Positions 29,601 to 39,302 of a stretch of DNA of 64,000 nt are shown one piece after another. Source of the stretch: Symsagittifera roscoffensis (lineage: Eukaryota; Xenacoelomorpha; Acoela; Convolutidae); NCBI RefSeq assembly GCF_963678635.1, contig NC_087065.1, forward strand, positions 63,266,754 through 63,330,753, given 5' to 3'. A program made the translations under genes and the position numbers. The notes beneath the pieces are model-generated. The model searched no databases. It was not told the origin of the DNA and was given only the letters and a program-made list of their open reading frames with translations. Positions within the stretch are counted from its first letter, which is position 1. Each line of letters starts with the position of its first letter.

Positions 29601-31674
29601 GTTGTTGTTTGTTTCTTTCGGAGTCAAACATTTTTGAAAATTCCTGTGTAAACCTTTTCCAGTTTGATTTTATTTCTAGAGGTAGTACTGAAAACCATTT
29701 TTGGGCTGCGCCATCTAAGGTTGTTTGTATTAACGCTGTGCGTCGATGTATCCAATTTTGATGTAGTGGCGTATTAATTGGTTCAGGTCCAATATTTAAA
29801 ATCAGGTTTGCTGTTACTGCATTTAAATAATCTTCTACAGAGTATTCAGGGTCTGTTCCTGTGAAAACCATTAAAGGTTTGTTTGATGTTATTGATGATC
29901 CACCCATAAGGTATGGATTCATTGTCATTTCTAATGATTCTGCTGCATTTGGCATTTGAGAAAAATTTGAAAGTTGGTTTCTTGTTATTTCATGTTGTTG
30001 GAGATAATATGGGAGTGGTATTTCATTTTGCATTTGTGATGGTTGATACGAGTGTGCAGTCATTGGATTTTGTTGTTGAATTGGTTGAAAAGATTGTGTA
30101 TTAATTAAATTTTGTTGTTGAATTGGTTGTTGATGTTGTGCATCTATTGGTTGTGGAGAAAAATTTCTATGATTTGTACGTGTTTTCTGTATTTCTTGTC
30201 TACGATATTCTTGAGTATTTGGTGCAAATATATCTGGTTGTAAGAAATCATCATCTGAGGATAAATAATCCATTTGATAAGATGTCTGTTTTTTATTTTT
30301 ACTTTGTTGAAAAAATGGGTAATTTTCACTATGATCCTGTGGAGGATTTGTTTGGAAATTTATTGAATTAGGTTGGGTCATTGGGTTATCCCAATTTCGA
30401 GATCTTGTATATTGGTTAAAATTTCTTTGTGGTTGGTTATATGTTTTTGATGGATGTGTATAATTATAATTATGGTCTGCAAAGTTGTTTCTAGTGAATG
30501 TTTTGCGTGTTTTTGATGGTATTGTCATGGGTCTGTATGTTTGGTAATCCATATGTGAATATTTAGGGGCAACCGAAGGTTTAACGGTTGATTGTAAGGT
30601 TACCTGTGTTTGTGAAGGATTTGTATTTCTTGGTGTTGTTAAATTTGGGCGTATTGGTGAAATACTTTGTTGTGTAGTTGTTGTGTGTACAATTTCTTCA
30701 TTTATGAAGTGTGATGGTGTCTGGATATCTTGTTGAGTAAGATTCCTAGTTCCATTGAGGTTTTCATTGTGTATAACTGTAGAGTTTAAACTATTATTTT
30801 GTGTATCGGGCAAAAATGTATTATAGTTTAATGGTGTTGCATCAATGGTTAATGGTATTACTTTTACATAATCTCTTATGTAAGATATCGTACTTATTGC
30901 TTGACTTGAGATTGATTGTGGGAAGCTTATAAATGCGGGATGAGACCATTCGGGGTCCCAAACATAATCTGATTGTTCTGTGATAGCGGTATCATCGTTC
31001 GAGTTTTGGGGTCTAAAATTTTTTCTTGCTTGTGCAATTAAATCAATATTGTGTGTGAAATAATCTATTATGAACCATGCCAAAATTTTTTGTAGATCGT
31101 GTTTTGTATGTTGTGAAACGTCGTCTTTCGTGAAATTTTCTTTAATGATGTTTAAATAACTAGAGAGTAGTGTGATTTCATGTCGTACTTTCAAATGTTT
31201 AGATGTTTCTGTCGGTGAGACATTTGTTATTGGGATTTCGTTTTCTAATATCGAAATATAACTATATATTATTGCGAAAACTTCATTGGTGAATATGGAG
31301 TTTGCTCTTTGTGAGTTATGATATTGGATGCTTTTTATATATTCTGAAAAAACTTTTGAAAATTCTAAATCAAGGTCGTCTGTTTGAATTGTATATTTTC
31401 TATTATTATGGTTTGGTGAGGTGAATTCTATGGAGTAGATTCCATACTGTTGTGTTATGTTGCATATATCTTTTAAGTAGTGGTCTATGATTTGTCTTTT
31501 GATTTTTACATCTGGGAACTCTGTTTTACATGGACTAATTCCGGGTTCAAATAAATTTAATAGTAAATTTTTGCAAAATATATGCTGTCCTCTATCGGTG
31601 GTTGCATCTACTATAAAAGGAAAGATTTCATCATCATCTGGACTTTCTTCACCTGGGGTGTGCGTTGAGCTCAT
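26614..31674 (-). CDS. gag: gag-protease-partial RT, 1,686 aa
   Basis: Product expected if translation ends at the RT stop. ATG at 31672-31674 overlaps the preceding basic ORF by 26 nt. Extensive N-terminal domain without visible homology, then Gag capsid, CX2CX4HX4C zinc knuckle, a long N/R/S/Y repeat-rich tract (NNYSRSN, YNRNRNYS), DSGA protease and the first RT motifs. The N-terminal 590 residues are unusually long for a gypsy Gag, which mostly starts near the capsid. Confidence 0.85.
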   Translation of the reverse strand: MSSTHTPGEESPDDDEIFPFIVDATTDRGQHIFCKNLLLNLFEPGISPCKTEFPDVKIKRQIIDHYLKDICNITQQYGIYSIEFTSPNHNNRKYTIQTDDLDLEFSKVFSEYIKSIQYHNSQRANSIFTNEVFAIIYSYISILENEIPITNVSPTETSKHLKVRHEITLLSSYLNIIKENFTKDDVSQHTKHDLQKILAWFIIDYFTHNIDLIAQARKNFRPQNSNDDTAITEQSDYVWDPEWSHPAFISFPQSISSQAISTISYIRDYVKVIPLTIDATPLNYNTFLPDTQNNSLNSTVIHNENLNGTRNLTQQDIQTPSHFINEEIVHTTTTQQSISPIRPNLTTPRNTNPSQTQVTLQSTVKPSVAPKYSHMDYQTYRPMTIPSKTRKTFTRNNFADHNYNYTHPSKTYNQPQRNFNQYTRSRNWDNPMTQPNSINFQTNPPQDHSENYPFFQQSKNKKQTSYQMDYLSSDDDFLQPDIFAPNTQEYRRQEIQKTRTNHRNFSPQPIDAQHQQPIQQQNLINTQSFQPIQQQNPMTAHSYQPSQMQNEIPLPYYLQQHEITRNQLSNFSQMPNAAESLEMTMNPYLMGGSSITSNKPLMVFTGTDPEYSVEDYLNAVTANLILNIGPEPINTPLHQNWIHRRTALIQTTLDGAAQKWFSVLPLEIKSNWKRFTQEFSKMFDSERNKQQQRVLCNEIRRLPNETIKQIAVRIETLVRKAYSLYTHDYKNTKMTEILKMTLTPQLRKIAIKKRASHPSSIREPDLDFRKLVDKLEQAEITMKLEETENLKLQYVNRIETTPTNINNIQESETDLVETITEILNIYEKNPNFKGKPSFKKWCNYCRRYGHSISECRQKQQDNQNKPQKYKEPNKTFYQYMKKDQNLPNKTVYSNNSSGKPLPNNTNYTRNQSPYNSSYRGRSPERRNTNNSSQNHYNRPNSRNNYSRSNSNTQRFVSRSNSQSRNNYYPNNQSRNSSYNRNRNYSYNRNRSYSNNRNQNYPNNQSRNNSYNRSNYNRPNNNYQNRSRNNSQNRHSSYNNRYRNYSQSPHRNNNNYNNSNNRHRSSTPKHQRQINQVQSNPETTSDPPGIDDTVTDTLQLNQINCTSSDSESDTENTLSINMIKVENDYESVIYEQPFSSHIYENQSEFLQNYYTTPINSTPTTQETNEINTTNQTNKNTKTKCLNTNHIYQNIQKEQPKEKIWTIPFLLESPRNKEFQPPDLEIDFLIDSGAESNIINIPTWNEIKTLHPKLTPLETSSKLATAQGSTLINYGKIQLFLLPTRTMEQSKILNKPFKQIFHITDIKYNIIGIPFISKYIPTINILNSKILIKDKYTKTKEISLTFFQRLNKQPPFFSKFYPIFNQQRKHLKPLSGNIYNFSIKQVHQYDKEQNKQKFYMSEFEFKPIHKFFKITISSIKYLKNSISDIISLHVYNNTPYQVTLPLGRLGYCETNATISPIHEKAYRVNNILQLLDICQSTILNEELSINNIISNENRNTDYFTKTPYFKPTFNVSNYTEDQQKFLTMFNFQHSQITQDEFEKLAKQLIEYSSVYATSKFDVGKISSSLHLPLKPDAVFKKQRASKVPIHLHDKVNRLLDILEQYNIISPVNKEEQPKGNTFINPVIILAKGESLKIVLDARYLNSLIDESKCNWPIEPIQVILTKINGKYFTTADMNSAYNQMPLDE

Positions 31675-32116
31675 TTTTTCGTTCGATGACTGTTAATATG
31701 TAATTATTAATGTGTCGAATTGGTTGATTCCAATTGTATAAATGTACTGGTTTGTGTTTATACTGCTTTTTTATTCTTCTTTTTCCTCTTTTTGATGAAT
31801 TTGAAGTTGTTTCTGAGTCAGAAAAATATAATTGATCGTGAAGTGGGCAATTTTTATCTATTGATTCTTTTAGTTTGTAAAGTTCGTCTAAACTGTTGGT
31901 TTCTGATTCTGAAAATGCGTTTCGATTTTTTGAAAATCTTTTTCGTGTTATTTGTCTTTGTTTCGTTATTATTTTTCTTTTTAGTGTTTGTCGTTTTGTT
32001 CGAATGTATCCAACTGTTTGTGTATGAGGTGTGATTACAAGGTCGTATTTTTTGTTATCTATTTCACAATTGTGTAAAACGATTGTTTGTTTATTTCCTA
32101 GGTTTTTAAATGACAT
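31649..32116 (-). CDS. 155-aa basic leader ORF (ORF0)
   Basis: Located upstream of gag in another frame, with its end overlapping the gag start by 26 nt. Lys/Arg-rich in the middle (RTKRQTLKRKIITKQRQITRKR) followed by an acidic-Ser patch (SESETNSLDE, FSDSETTSNSS) and a second basic block (KRGKRRIKKQYKHK). This resembles the composition of retroviral RNA-binding regulators, but no homology is claimed. Stop is TGA. Frame is open for its whole length although the leader around it is full of stops. Confidence 0.6.
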   Translation of the reverse strand: MSFKNLGNKQTIVLHNCEIDNKKYDLVITPHTQTVGYIRTKRQTLKRKIITKQRQITRKRFSKNRNAFSESETNSLDELYKLKESIDKNCPLHDQLYFSDSETTSNSSKRGKRRIKKQYKHKPVHLYNWNQPIRHINNYILTVIERKNELNAHPR

Positions 32117-33355
32117 AAGGTTTAGGATGACGGATGCAAAAGGTTGTTAAATGGTTTCTATTTTCTTAAAATGTTAGTTCTTACGATTTTTTGGTTAGCT
32201 TAACCTGGGTCTGTTTGTTCAGGGTTGGAGAGAAAAGTATATCGATTCCGAAGAATGATTTTTTACTTTCTCGTGGCTAGTATAAGTTAAGGTGTTAACT
32301 TACTTAATCTTACTTAGGGGTAGTGATTGTGTTCAAGGGTTGGAGAATAGTAAATCGATCCACAAGGTTCAGGTATAATTAGAACGCGAGTAGTTCGTTA
32401 GATACTATTTTAAACTTACTAAGTCTAAGATTTATCCTGGGTCTGGTAAGAGGGGGGGGGGGGTCAAGTGAAGGATGAATAACCGAAGTTCTTCACTGTT
32501 TATCCTAATTTGAATGATTAGTTTTGTTTAAAAATTTCTATTAGTCTTAGGTCTTTAGAAAGGGTTGGGTAGTGAATCGACGTTTGAGGTCGTTAGACAC
32601 TAATTAAGTGGGTGGGGGAGAACAAAGTTGTTCTGTTTGATCCAAGGATAAGCCTTGATGATCAAATTTGAAATTTAATTAAGTAGAAAATGATTTAAGA
32701 TCCAAGGATAAGCCTTGATGATCTGGTTTTAAAATTAAGTGAATTTAAGTTTTAATAAAATTTTAAATGTGTGTAAAGGAAAGATTTAGTGTTTTGATGA
32801 TATTAGTGGGTTTATGATTGCTGTTATGTTTTAGATGATGGAGCTGGAACAACAGGATGATTTATGATTACTAACCATTTATTGTCATGCTACTAATTTT
32901 TATTTTTTATTTTTCAATAAATATTTTTCAAACATGTTTTGTATATTACTGCAGAGTTTTAGGAAAACGATCTTAGATCTTTTTATCAATCGTTATTGTA
33001 TATTAATAATTTTGTTTAGCGCCTGAAATGATTTTGAAGATTAACTTCAAGGTTTTATGTTTGCAAATGAAAATCTAAATTCATTGCCAGTAGTATTCTA
33101 AATATAAAAGTTTGTTCTGGTTTTTGCCTAACTATCATATAGCTATATGGCAAGTTTCTACTTTGTCGTATGTCGTCTCTGGTTCGAGGTCTTCTTCCAA
33201 TTCCGGGTAGTTCTGTTATGGTTCGGAATATTGGCTCTGATCTATTGAGTCGTAGAGACATTTCGATTAAATTATTGTCGTATAACATTTTGTAAATGTT
33301 TTTGTCTAATGTCTAATCTATTTTGGTTAATTCTAAGCTATTAAGGTCTTGTTCG
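32117..33355 (-). promoter_or_regulatory. leader of the LTR element with repeats and donor sites
   Basis: Non-coding leader. Diverged repeat words (gggttggagaatagtaaatcgatcc, ggttggagagaaaagtatatcgattcc, gggttgggtagtgaatcgac) recur at about 32225, 32338 and 32565. A 25-bp unit (gatccaaggataagccttga...) is repeated exactly at 32639-32663 and 32699-32723. In element sense GTAAGA and GTAAGT lie at 32313 and 32303, good splice donors ahead of ORF0. A G run of 12 lies near 32452-32463. Confidence 0.55.
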
Positions 33356-33373
33356 AGACTTATGGTCGCACCA
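33356..33373 (-). other. primer binding site candidate
   Basis: Two bases after the 5' LTR in element sense the sequence reads TGGTGCGACCATAAGTC. It starts with TGG, the complement of a tRNA CCA end, and continues for a further stretch that resembles a T-arm (TTCGAGA on the plus strand). I could not assign the tRNA. Confidence 0.6.
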
Positions 33374-33375
33374 GA

Positions 33376-33785
33376 TGAGTTAGGACCGAGTTGGTTAACT
33401 CATAGAGTAATTTCGGATAGGGTACACCGTCTGCTCGTCACGCTATCTTATTTTCGGCCGGATAGATTCGTGCAACTTCTTAGTCTAATACCGATCCTAA
33501 TCTTACTCTTATACTATCTAGTCTCAGGTAGTTTAACTAGTCTCTGCTAGGCTCAATAGATCTAGGGTATACTGGTTTATTGCGGCTGCTGAAGTGCTCG
33601 GGAGAGTCCAACTAATTTCTAAGTTAAATTCAAATCTCTCTGGTGCTGAAATTACAAGTAACTTCAGCACTTACAAATAAGTGGGTTGTTAGTTAGATGG
33701 ATCATGATTGGTTAATATTAAATACTTTACATTGGTAAAATATCTAAATTATCCAATCATAAAATGTAGTTTAGATCAGGTTCCA
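33376..33785 (-). repeat. 5' LTR (element sense)
   Basis: 410 bp, TGGAACCT...CTAACTCA in element sense; matches the 3' LTR with one difference (33530). Contains AATAAA (plus-strand tttatt at 33576-33581). Followed on the plus strand by the TTAG duplication at 33786-33789. Confidence 0.97.
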
Positions 33786-33789
33786 TTAG
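33786..33789. repeat. target-site duplication TTAG, right
   Basis: Matches 14902-14905 exactly. Confidence 0.9.
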
Positions 33790-36155
33790 ATTCGAAAGAT
33801 CTTACATCTTCTTTCCCATCATATGCTTGTCAGGAAATTGAAGCCTCCACAATGAAAAACCTAGCGGTGCAGAAAATTTGGCCGAAACATGGTCTTTTTA
33901 GTGCTTTGGACCGTTGTAATGTGATTACATTTCTTGGTTGTAAACAAAAAACACATGATTAAGCTGTTAAGCAAAAAAGCACTAACACGCACACACACGC
34001 CGACAAAGTGATTGCATCGTTTTTATGGTGAATTAGTAGTTTTATACTTAATGCCAAATTTTTGACAATCACGCTTTTATGTCAACGAACATAACCGAAG
34101 TCAATTAACCTAAAACTGCTCATTTTGACGCTTGAAATTAGTTTGTCACTCACTAAAAACCTTATGAAATGTCTAATTAACCTGAAACAACTGTTTTTTT
34201 TACCGATAATCTGCTGAAGGTCACCGATATTGCCAACAATTTGGCCTTAACTATAATACATATATCATGATTCTCAAAGCTGTTTAAGTCTGTTTTTTAT
34301 TATTGTTCAGTTAACAAAATGCGTTCTGCTTTGTTGAACACCTTACCAATACAGTGTTTGTCTCTCGAATATGAGTATGTCAAATTTAAATGACTCTGAC
34401 AATCATGGTATAACGCATCTTTCCACGCCCCCTTTTTTTGAAAACATTTTTTAAAATTAAAATTAAAGATGTCAAATGAAAGTTTGGATGGTGACCAAAT
34501 TAACTCATGAGCTGCTGCTAATGTTAAACAAATTAACTTGTGCGTGTGTGTAAGTGTGTGAGTGTAAACGTGTCTGTGTGTGCGTGTGCGTGAGTGTGTA
34601 TGTGTCTGTGTGGTTTTTGCTTGGAAGGTTCCTATAGTCTGTTCTTTGATTTAAACCCGTGGCCGCTTATGCTTTCTCTAACTTGTTTTTCCGATTAAAT
34701 CATCAATCTCAGATTTCATATTGAAAAATTTTCAAAAAACTGTCAAAATTTTGAATATTGATTTTTCACTTAAATATAAAAATTTCATGGGGTTTTTAAA
34801 GATAGAATTGGCTGTGTATTTTCTGTCTAAAATGAAAAAAAAGATCAAAATTTCAAAAATTGGATTTTTCCAAGAGTAAAAACCCCGTGAGCACGGGAAA
34901 TCCCCAAAAAATGTGTTTTTTTTTTCAATCGATCACTTATCATCAAACATCAAAGTATACAAAAGCCAAAAATTGTTGAATTTGGGTTCAAACTGAACCT
35001 TTTATTCAAAAATCTGGTGTAGATTTTTCACGATAGTTCAAAATAGAACTTTTGTCATTTTTTATAGTGATTTATCAACCAAAAGTGGGTGTACGCATAT
35101 GCAGTGAAGATTCAAAGTCCTGCCTTTTCCATTCAAATCGTAATCCCAGATTTGAAGGATAGATGACGAGAAAATTCAACAAAACGTGCATAATTTCGAA
35201 AAAAGAAAATTCGGCGGCACCAAAGCGGGTTCCTTTCCAGAATATTTAAACTAATGCGTTTGAAATGGGTAGTGGAGATCCCATAAGGCCGACACCTATT
35301 TTGAAATCATAGTCCCAGATTCGTAACAATAGAATTCGAGAAAACAAATGTTCCACAAATAAGGGTAAAAATCCAAAGTTGCATCTTTCTTAAGTCAATG
35401 GCGTTATTAGGATATGATGCATTGGCTGCTTTTCAGGGAATATATCCATAATATTTTTTCAGGACTGAACCCTGAAACCCATATTTGGTACGGTAGTTTT
35501 GATAAAAGTGAAACAATTCCGTAAAACGATTAAATGTTAAAAAATTGTCTTCTAGGGTCATATCTAGGTTTTTTTTAACATAAGGCTCAGCCGCTTCTGC
35601 TTTTTTCTCGATTGAACCGTAATTCCAAACTTAGGACGGGTTGTTTTCGAGATGGGGGGAAAAGTTTTGAAAAAGAGAACTAAACACTATATCACAATTT
35701 ACTAAAACTATCAATAAATTGAACTTGTCCTAACTAAATTTTCTTTTTCAAAATCGAGTCTAGTAAATTATCTATCCAAGTCCTTCAACAACTTCAGACT
35801 TCACGAGAATTTATCAGTAATAAGAGCCTCAACTCAAAAGTCTAAATTTAACTGGTATAGCTGTATGCCTACTGATGAGTTCTCCAAACTTAGCTGTTTT
35901 AATAAACCATCTTCAGTTTTTCATCGACCAACTTTTTCGGGATACCTGTACCTGCGCGCAAACAAGTTAAATGAAAAAAGCAATTATGTAGTGTTCAAGC
36001 AAAGTATGAAACAATTAAATTGCTTTTCGACAAAAGTGTGAACTATATATGTTTGGGCTGATTTATTATTCAAACCAATTTTTAAAATAAACTGACGAGA
36101 GATCGATCTTTGGGTCTTCGTGGGCCCCGTCGAGTTCGAACAGCATTATATTAAC
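33790..36155. other. gene-free DNA with GT-rich microsatellite
   Basis: An imperfect (TGTG/TGAG)n tract occupies about 34535-34615, and a short CA run lies near 33988. The remaining AT-rich DNA shows no ORF with recognisable homology. Confidence 0.55.
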
Positions 36156-36163
36156 CTCATATC

Positions 36164-36593
36164 CAGGGGCGGATCTAGGATTTTCTCGAGGGGGGGGGGC
36201 GGATTTTCAAAAAATTTTCGAAAATTTTGACTACTTTTTTTTTTTTTTAGGTCGATCAGATTGATTTTCCGAGCTCTCCCAAAGCAGTAAAAAGACCCTG
36301 TTTTGGCCAAATTTTCTGCGCCGCAGGCAATTTTTTGAAAAAACAGGTCAAAAAAGCCGTTTTTGGGCACTTTTTGGAAAATTTTGACAAAAAAAAACGC
36401 AATTTTTTGGCGCGCGCCCCCCCTCAAAACTAGTATATATTGGCGCCAAAGGCGCCTTTAGAAAAATTTTAGGGTCAGTCGGCCAAAAATGGATTTCTTA
36501 AAAAGTACCAAAGGGGGGACCCTTTGGGTTGGCAGGGGTTCGAATCCCTGAAGGGGGCGTCCGCCCCCCCACCCCCCCCTAAATCCGCCCCTG
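36164..36593 (+). mobile_element. hAT-type MITE, copy C (430 bp)
   Basis: Terminal inverted repeats CAGGGGCGGATCTAGG and ...AAATCCGCCCCTG, flanked by perfect 8-bp duplications CTCATATC (36156-36163 and 36594-36601). It contains tgcgccgcaggcaa, gagctctccc, tatatattggcgcc and a long C-rich end. No transposase. This is the most complete copy here and defines the family. Confidence 0.92.
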
Positions 36594-36601
36594 CTCATAT
36601 C

Positions 36602-37542
36602 AATGTACCTGAAATCTTTGTCGAAAGATTGATACTGAAACTCCAACGCACATATCTTTTACACGTCGCGAATTATCCCACACTACAAATTGTTCCAAAT
36701 GGAATTGAGGCAAGTTTATTGGTCTGACTAATTTTTATTTCTGAAATTCGATATCATCAGCATTAAATTCATATCTTGTCAATAAATTTTTTCTCTGTGT
36801 CTACCAAGTTAGCAAACATTTATTCCATTTTTTTGTTCCTTCTTTTGCGGACCATTTTTGTTCGTAGTTGACCTTTGATGTTTATTGAAACTCCCTGGAC
36901 AGTGCATTTAATTTTTTATTGGAAAGACTGCAACAGCATTAAAGGGATGCTTTGTCATTGCAGTATAGTTGCGAGCCAAATTTTAGTGATTATTTTTATT
37001 TGTACAAAAACGCTTGCGAAACTTATGGCAATTCACATTTCTGTTCTGACTCCAACCTTAATGGATAATTCAGGAATTTTCAAGTTAGCGCTGATTTCCT
37101 TATACGGTCAATTTTAGGCAATAGAAAAAAAATACTCCATTGAAAATGTTGACTCCCTAATTTCAAATTGAAAAAAAAATAGTTGACCCCAATTAATTTA
37201 AATTTGGGAGGTTTGAAATGATCGACTCGGCCTTTTTCTGGAACAATATATGCGCGCTTTCAAACGTTTGTCTTCAATCTGGAAACTTAGAGCAAAGTAA
37301 TTTTGCGTAGCAATACTTTTCCGCACTACAGAATCGTTTCAAAATGAACTGAGGCAAGCTAATCTTGATATTTTTACGCGACTAAAGTTTTCAAATTTTG
37401 ATATTTGGTTTCTCTAAAATTATTGTTTTTTCTTGTCTTTTTCGCTGACTTAAATAAGACGGCTAAAAACAACAATTTGTACTTAAACTAGCTTTTAGAT
37501 AGTGCTTTTGAAAAAAACTAAGTTGGAAAACAAAGTCAATTT
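36602..37542. other. gene-free DNA
   Basis: AT-rich sequence without recognisable genes or repeats. Confidence 0.45.
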
Positions 37543-38926
37543 TTGTTCCGACTTTCGTAACGAAAGTAACGGAATATTTGTGCTCTGGGTGGGTTTTTTC
37601 TTCAGACAATTTTCGACTTTTTAACTAGCCATTTTTATTGAGATTTTTATATCATTCAAAATGTCTTGTTGTTTTAAGCTTAAACTTTAAAAGATTTTTC
37701 ACCTGTGATCATTTTTTGTGAAATTATGGGATTTTAAAGATTGCAATTTTGGCCAATTTAGGACAATTAACGCGCGATATATTTCGCGCTATTAACGCGG
37801 AGATTTAATCCGTCTTAAAAATCGTTCCAAATTGGCTGATGGAAGCTTATTTGCTATAACTGATTGGTCACTAGGAGCGAAATTCATCACTTGTACTTAT
37901 GGCGTGTGCGGGGATGTTTTTCACAAAAAATCTCAATTAAAAAAAATCTTCGTGTTATTTTTATTACATTGAGTTTTTTCATGCTATTACTGCTCCATAG
38001 ATCTTAAAAGGCAGTCGGAATATTCAGGGCTTTGTTTAAACTTATCATTAAAATCACATATTGTTATGACCTTTTGGGGCTTTAGGAGATCATGAGGGGG
38101 TAGAGACTTTAGAGGCTTTGCCCTGATACAAAAAGTTTTGTTACTTTTTCAACCACCTTGATGTAACAATGATGAATCAGCGCTGTTATAGACATTTTTT
38201 CTCAGTGATAAATGCGAGAAATCAGCGATTTTCCATCGACAAATCAGCGTAGTTCCATTAATTTTCGATCATATTCTATCGATATTCAATCTCAATTTAA
38301 AAAAGTGCGGTCTTAAAATTTATAGTCTTAGATTTTCAAAAGATATGTCGTGGTTTGACCAAGAAGGAAAGAATAAGAGAAATTGAAATGAATCAAGACT
38401 GCTCGTATCAGGGCGAAGCCCTGAATGTTCTGACTGCCTTTTAAGGTTTTATGGAGAAGTAATAACATTAAAAAATTAAATGTAATATAATTTAAAAACA
38501 TTTTTTTTTTAATTTTGATTTTTTTAAATGAAAATCATCCCCCACACGCCATTTAAAGTACAAAAAGATAGATTAAGCACCTTGTAACCAATCAATTATG
38601 GCAAATAAGCTTCGTTCAACAAATTTGGAACGATTTATGGGACGGATTAAATCTCCGCTTACGCGTTAATAGCGCGAATTATATCGCTCGTTAATTGTCC
38701 CAAATTGGTCAAAACGGCAATCTTTAAACCCTCATAACTTCACGAAAAATGATCACAGGTGAAATATCTTTTCAAATTTGAGCTCAAGACAACAATACCT
38801 TTTAAAGGATATAAAAAAAATTCCGTCAAAAATGGCTAGTTAAAAAGTCGAAATTTGTCTGAAGAAAAAAAAACTCACCTCGAGCACAAATATTCCGTTA
38901 CTTTCGTATCGAAAGTCGGAACAATT
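37543..38926. mobile_element. 1.4-kb foldback element
   Basis: Two units of about 490-520 bp in opposite orientation (37543-38035 and 38405-38926), outer ends gttccgactttcg and ...cgaaagtcggaac, separated by about 370 bp. Both arms share the ttaacgcg, tttaatccgtctta and aaggcagtcggaa landmarks also seen at 3690-4930. No coding capacity. Confidence 0.7.
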
Positions 38927-39302
38927 ATTTGTAGTCAAAGCATAACTTCCTTAAGTAGACCAGATCTAACAATACATACTTTATATCCTCCATACCGCAG
39001 AAGAGCTTTGATGTAATAACTTAGGAAGAATCTCGTAAAGCTTATGGTTTCCCGAAATGGTTGTTGCTAAATGCAAAACTTTGACAGATATTTCTCTTGA
39101 CAAAACTTTATTGCTCAAACTAAGTGCCGCAGGGCTATCGTACCCTAATCCAGCCGCACCAGAAAAATTCCTAGCAAAAGTTCAGTTATTCTTGAAAACC
39201 AATGTAGATGGCTAGATAACCTAAATTCATGCATGGTTCTGTCATGATTTGACTGTAACATTAAAGAACCGTCACTCGTACAGAGTTGACGCAATGCTTC
39301 AG

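Larger units (their letters stand above)
23452..31674 (-). pseudogene. gag-pol: gag-pol, single frame of about 2,740 codons broken by one TAA
   Basis: One continuous frame from ATG 31674 to TAA 23452, interrupted only by TAA at 26614-26616. Approximate residues: 1-590 Asn/Gln/Thr-rich N-terminal extension; 590-800 retrotransposon Gag capsid (LDGAAQKWFSVLP, RLPNETIKQIAVRIETLV); zinc knuckle CNYCRRYGHSISEC near 841; Asn/Arg/Ser-rich basic region to about 1,000; aspartic protease DSGAES near 1,230; RT from about 1,555 (VIILAKGESLKIVLDARYLN, YFTTADMNSAYNQM). After the stop: RT catalytic YLDD (about 26460), RNase H (AMCDASNFGIGAALLQ), integrase zinc finger and D,D-35-E residues (SFDTKG, TDNGTEF, NGLVEGMNRS), and a GPY/F-type module (LRKGPYQII). 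Gag and Pol share a frame, so normal production would need no frameshift. The TAA lies in the conserved RT palm and should abolish RT in this copy. Confidence 0.9.
14906..33785 (-). mobile_element. giant env-bearing Ty3/gypsy-type LTR retroelement, 18,880 bp
   Basis: Bounded by two 410-bp LTRs with TG...CA ends and TTAG duplications; all coding is on the minus strand. Order in element sense: 5' LTR, PBS, 1.26-kb leader, basic ORF, gag-pol, two small membrane ORFs, non-ATG Pro/Ser/Gln-rich ORF, envelope-like glycoprotein, Pro/Ser-rich ORF and 336-aa ORF, small intron, 1.5-kb 3' non-coding region, 3' LTR. Pol order is protease-RT-RNaseH-integrase with a GPY/F-like tail, the Metaviridae order. 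Typical gypsy and errantivirus elements are 5-10 kb, so this one is about twice as long. The LTRs differ at a single position, which means recent insertion. A TAA inside RT means this copy probably cannot move on its own. Confidence 0.95.

Noticed and set aside
15528-31720. Many plus-strand ORFs of 60-138 codons inside the LTR element
   Set aside because: They are the antisense of strong minus-strand genes; G/T-rich DNA yields Val/Leu/Phe/Cys-rich frames with no homology.
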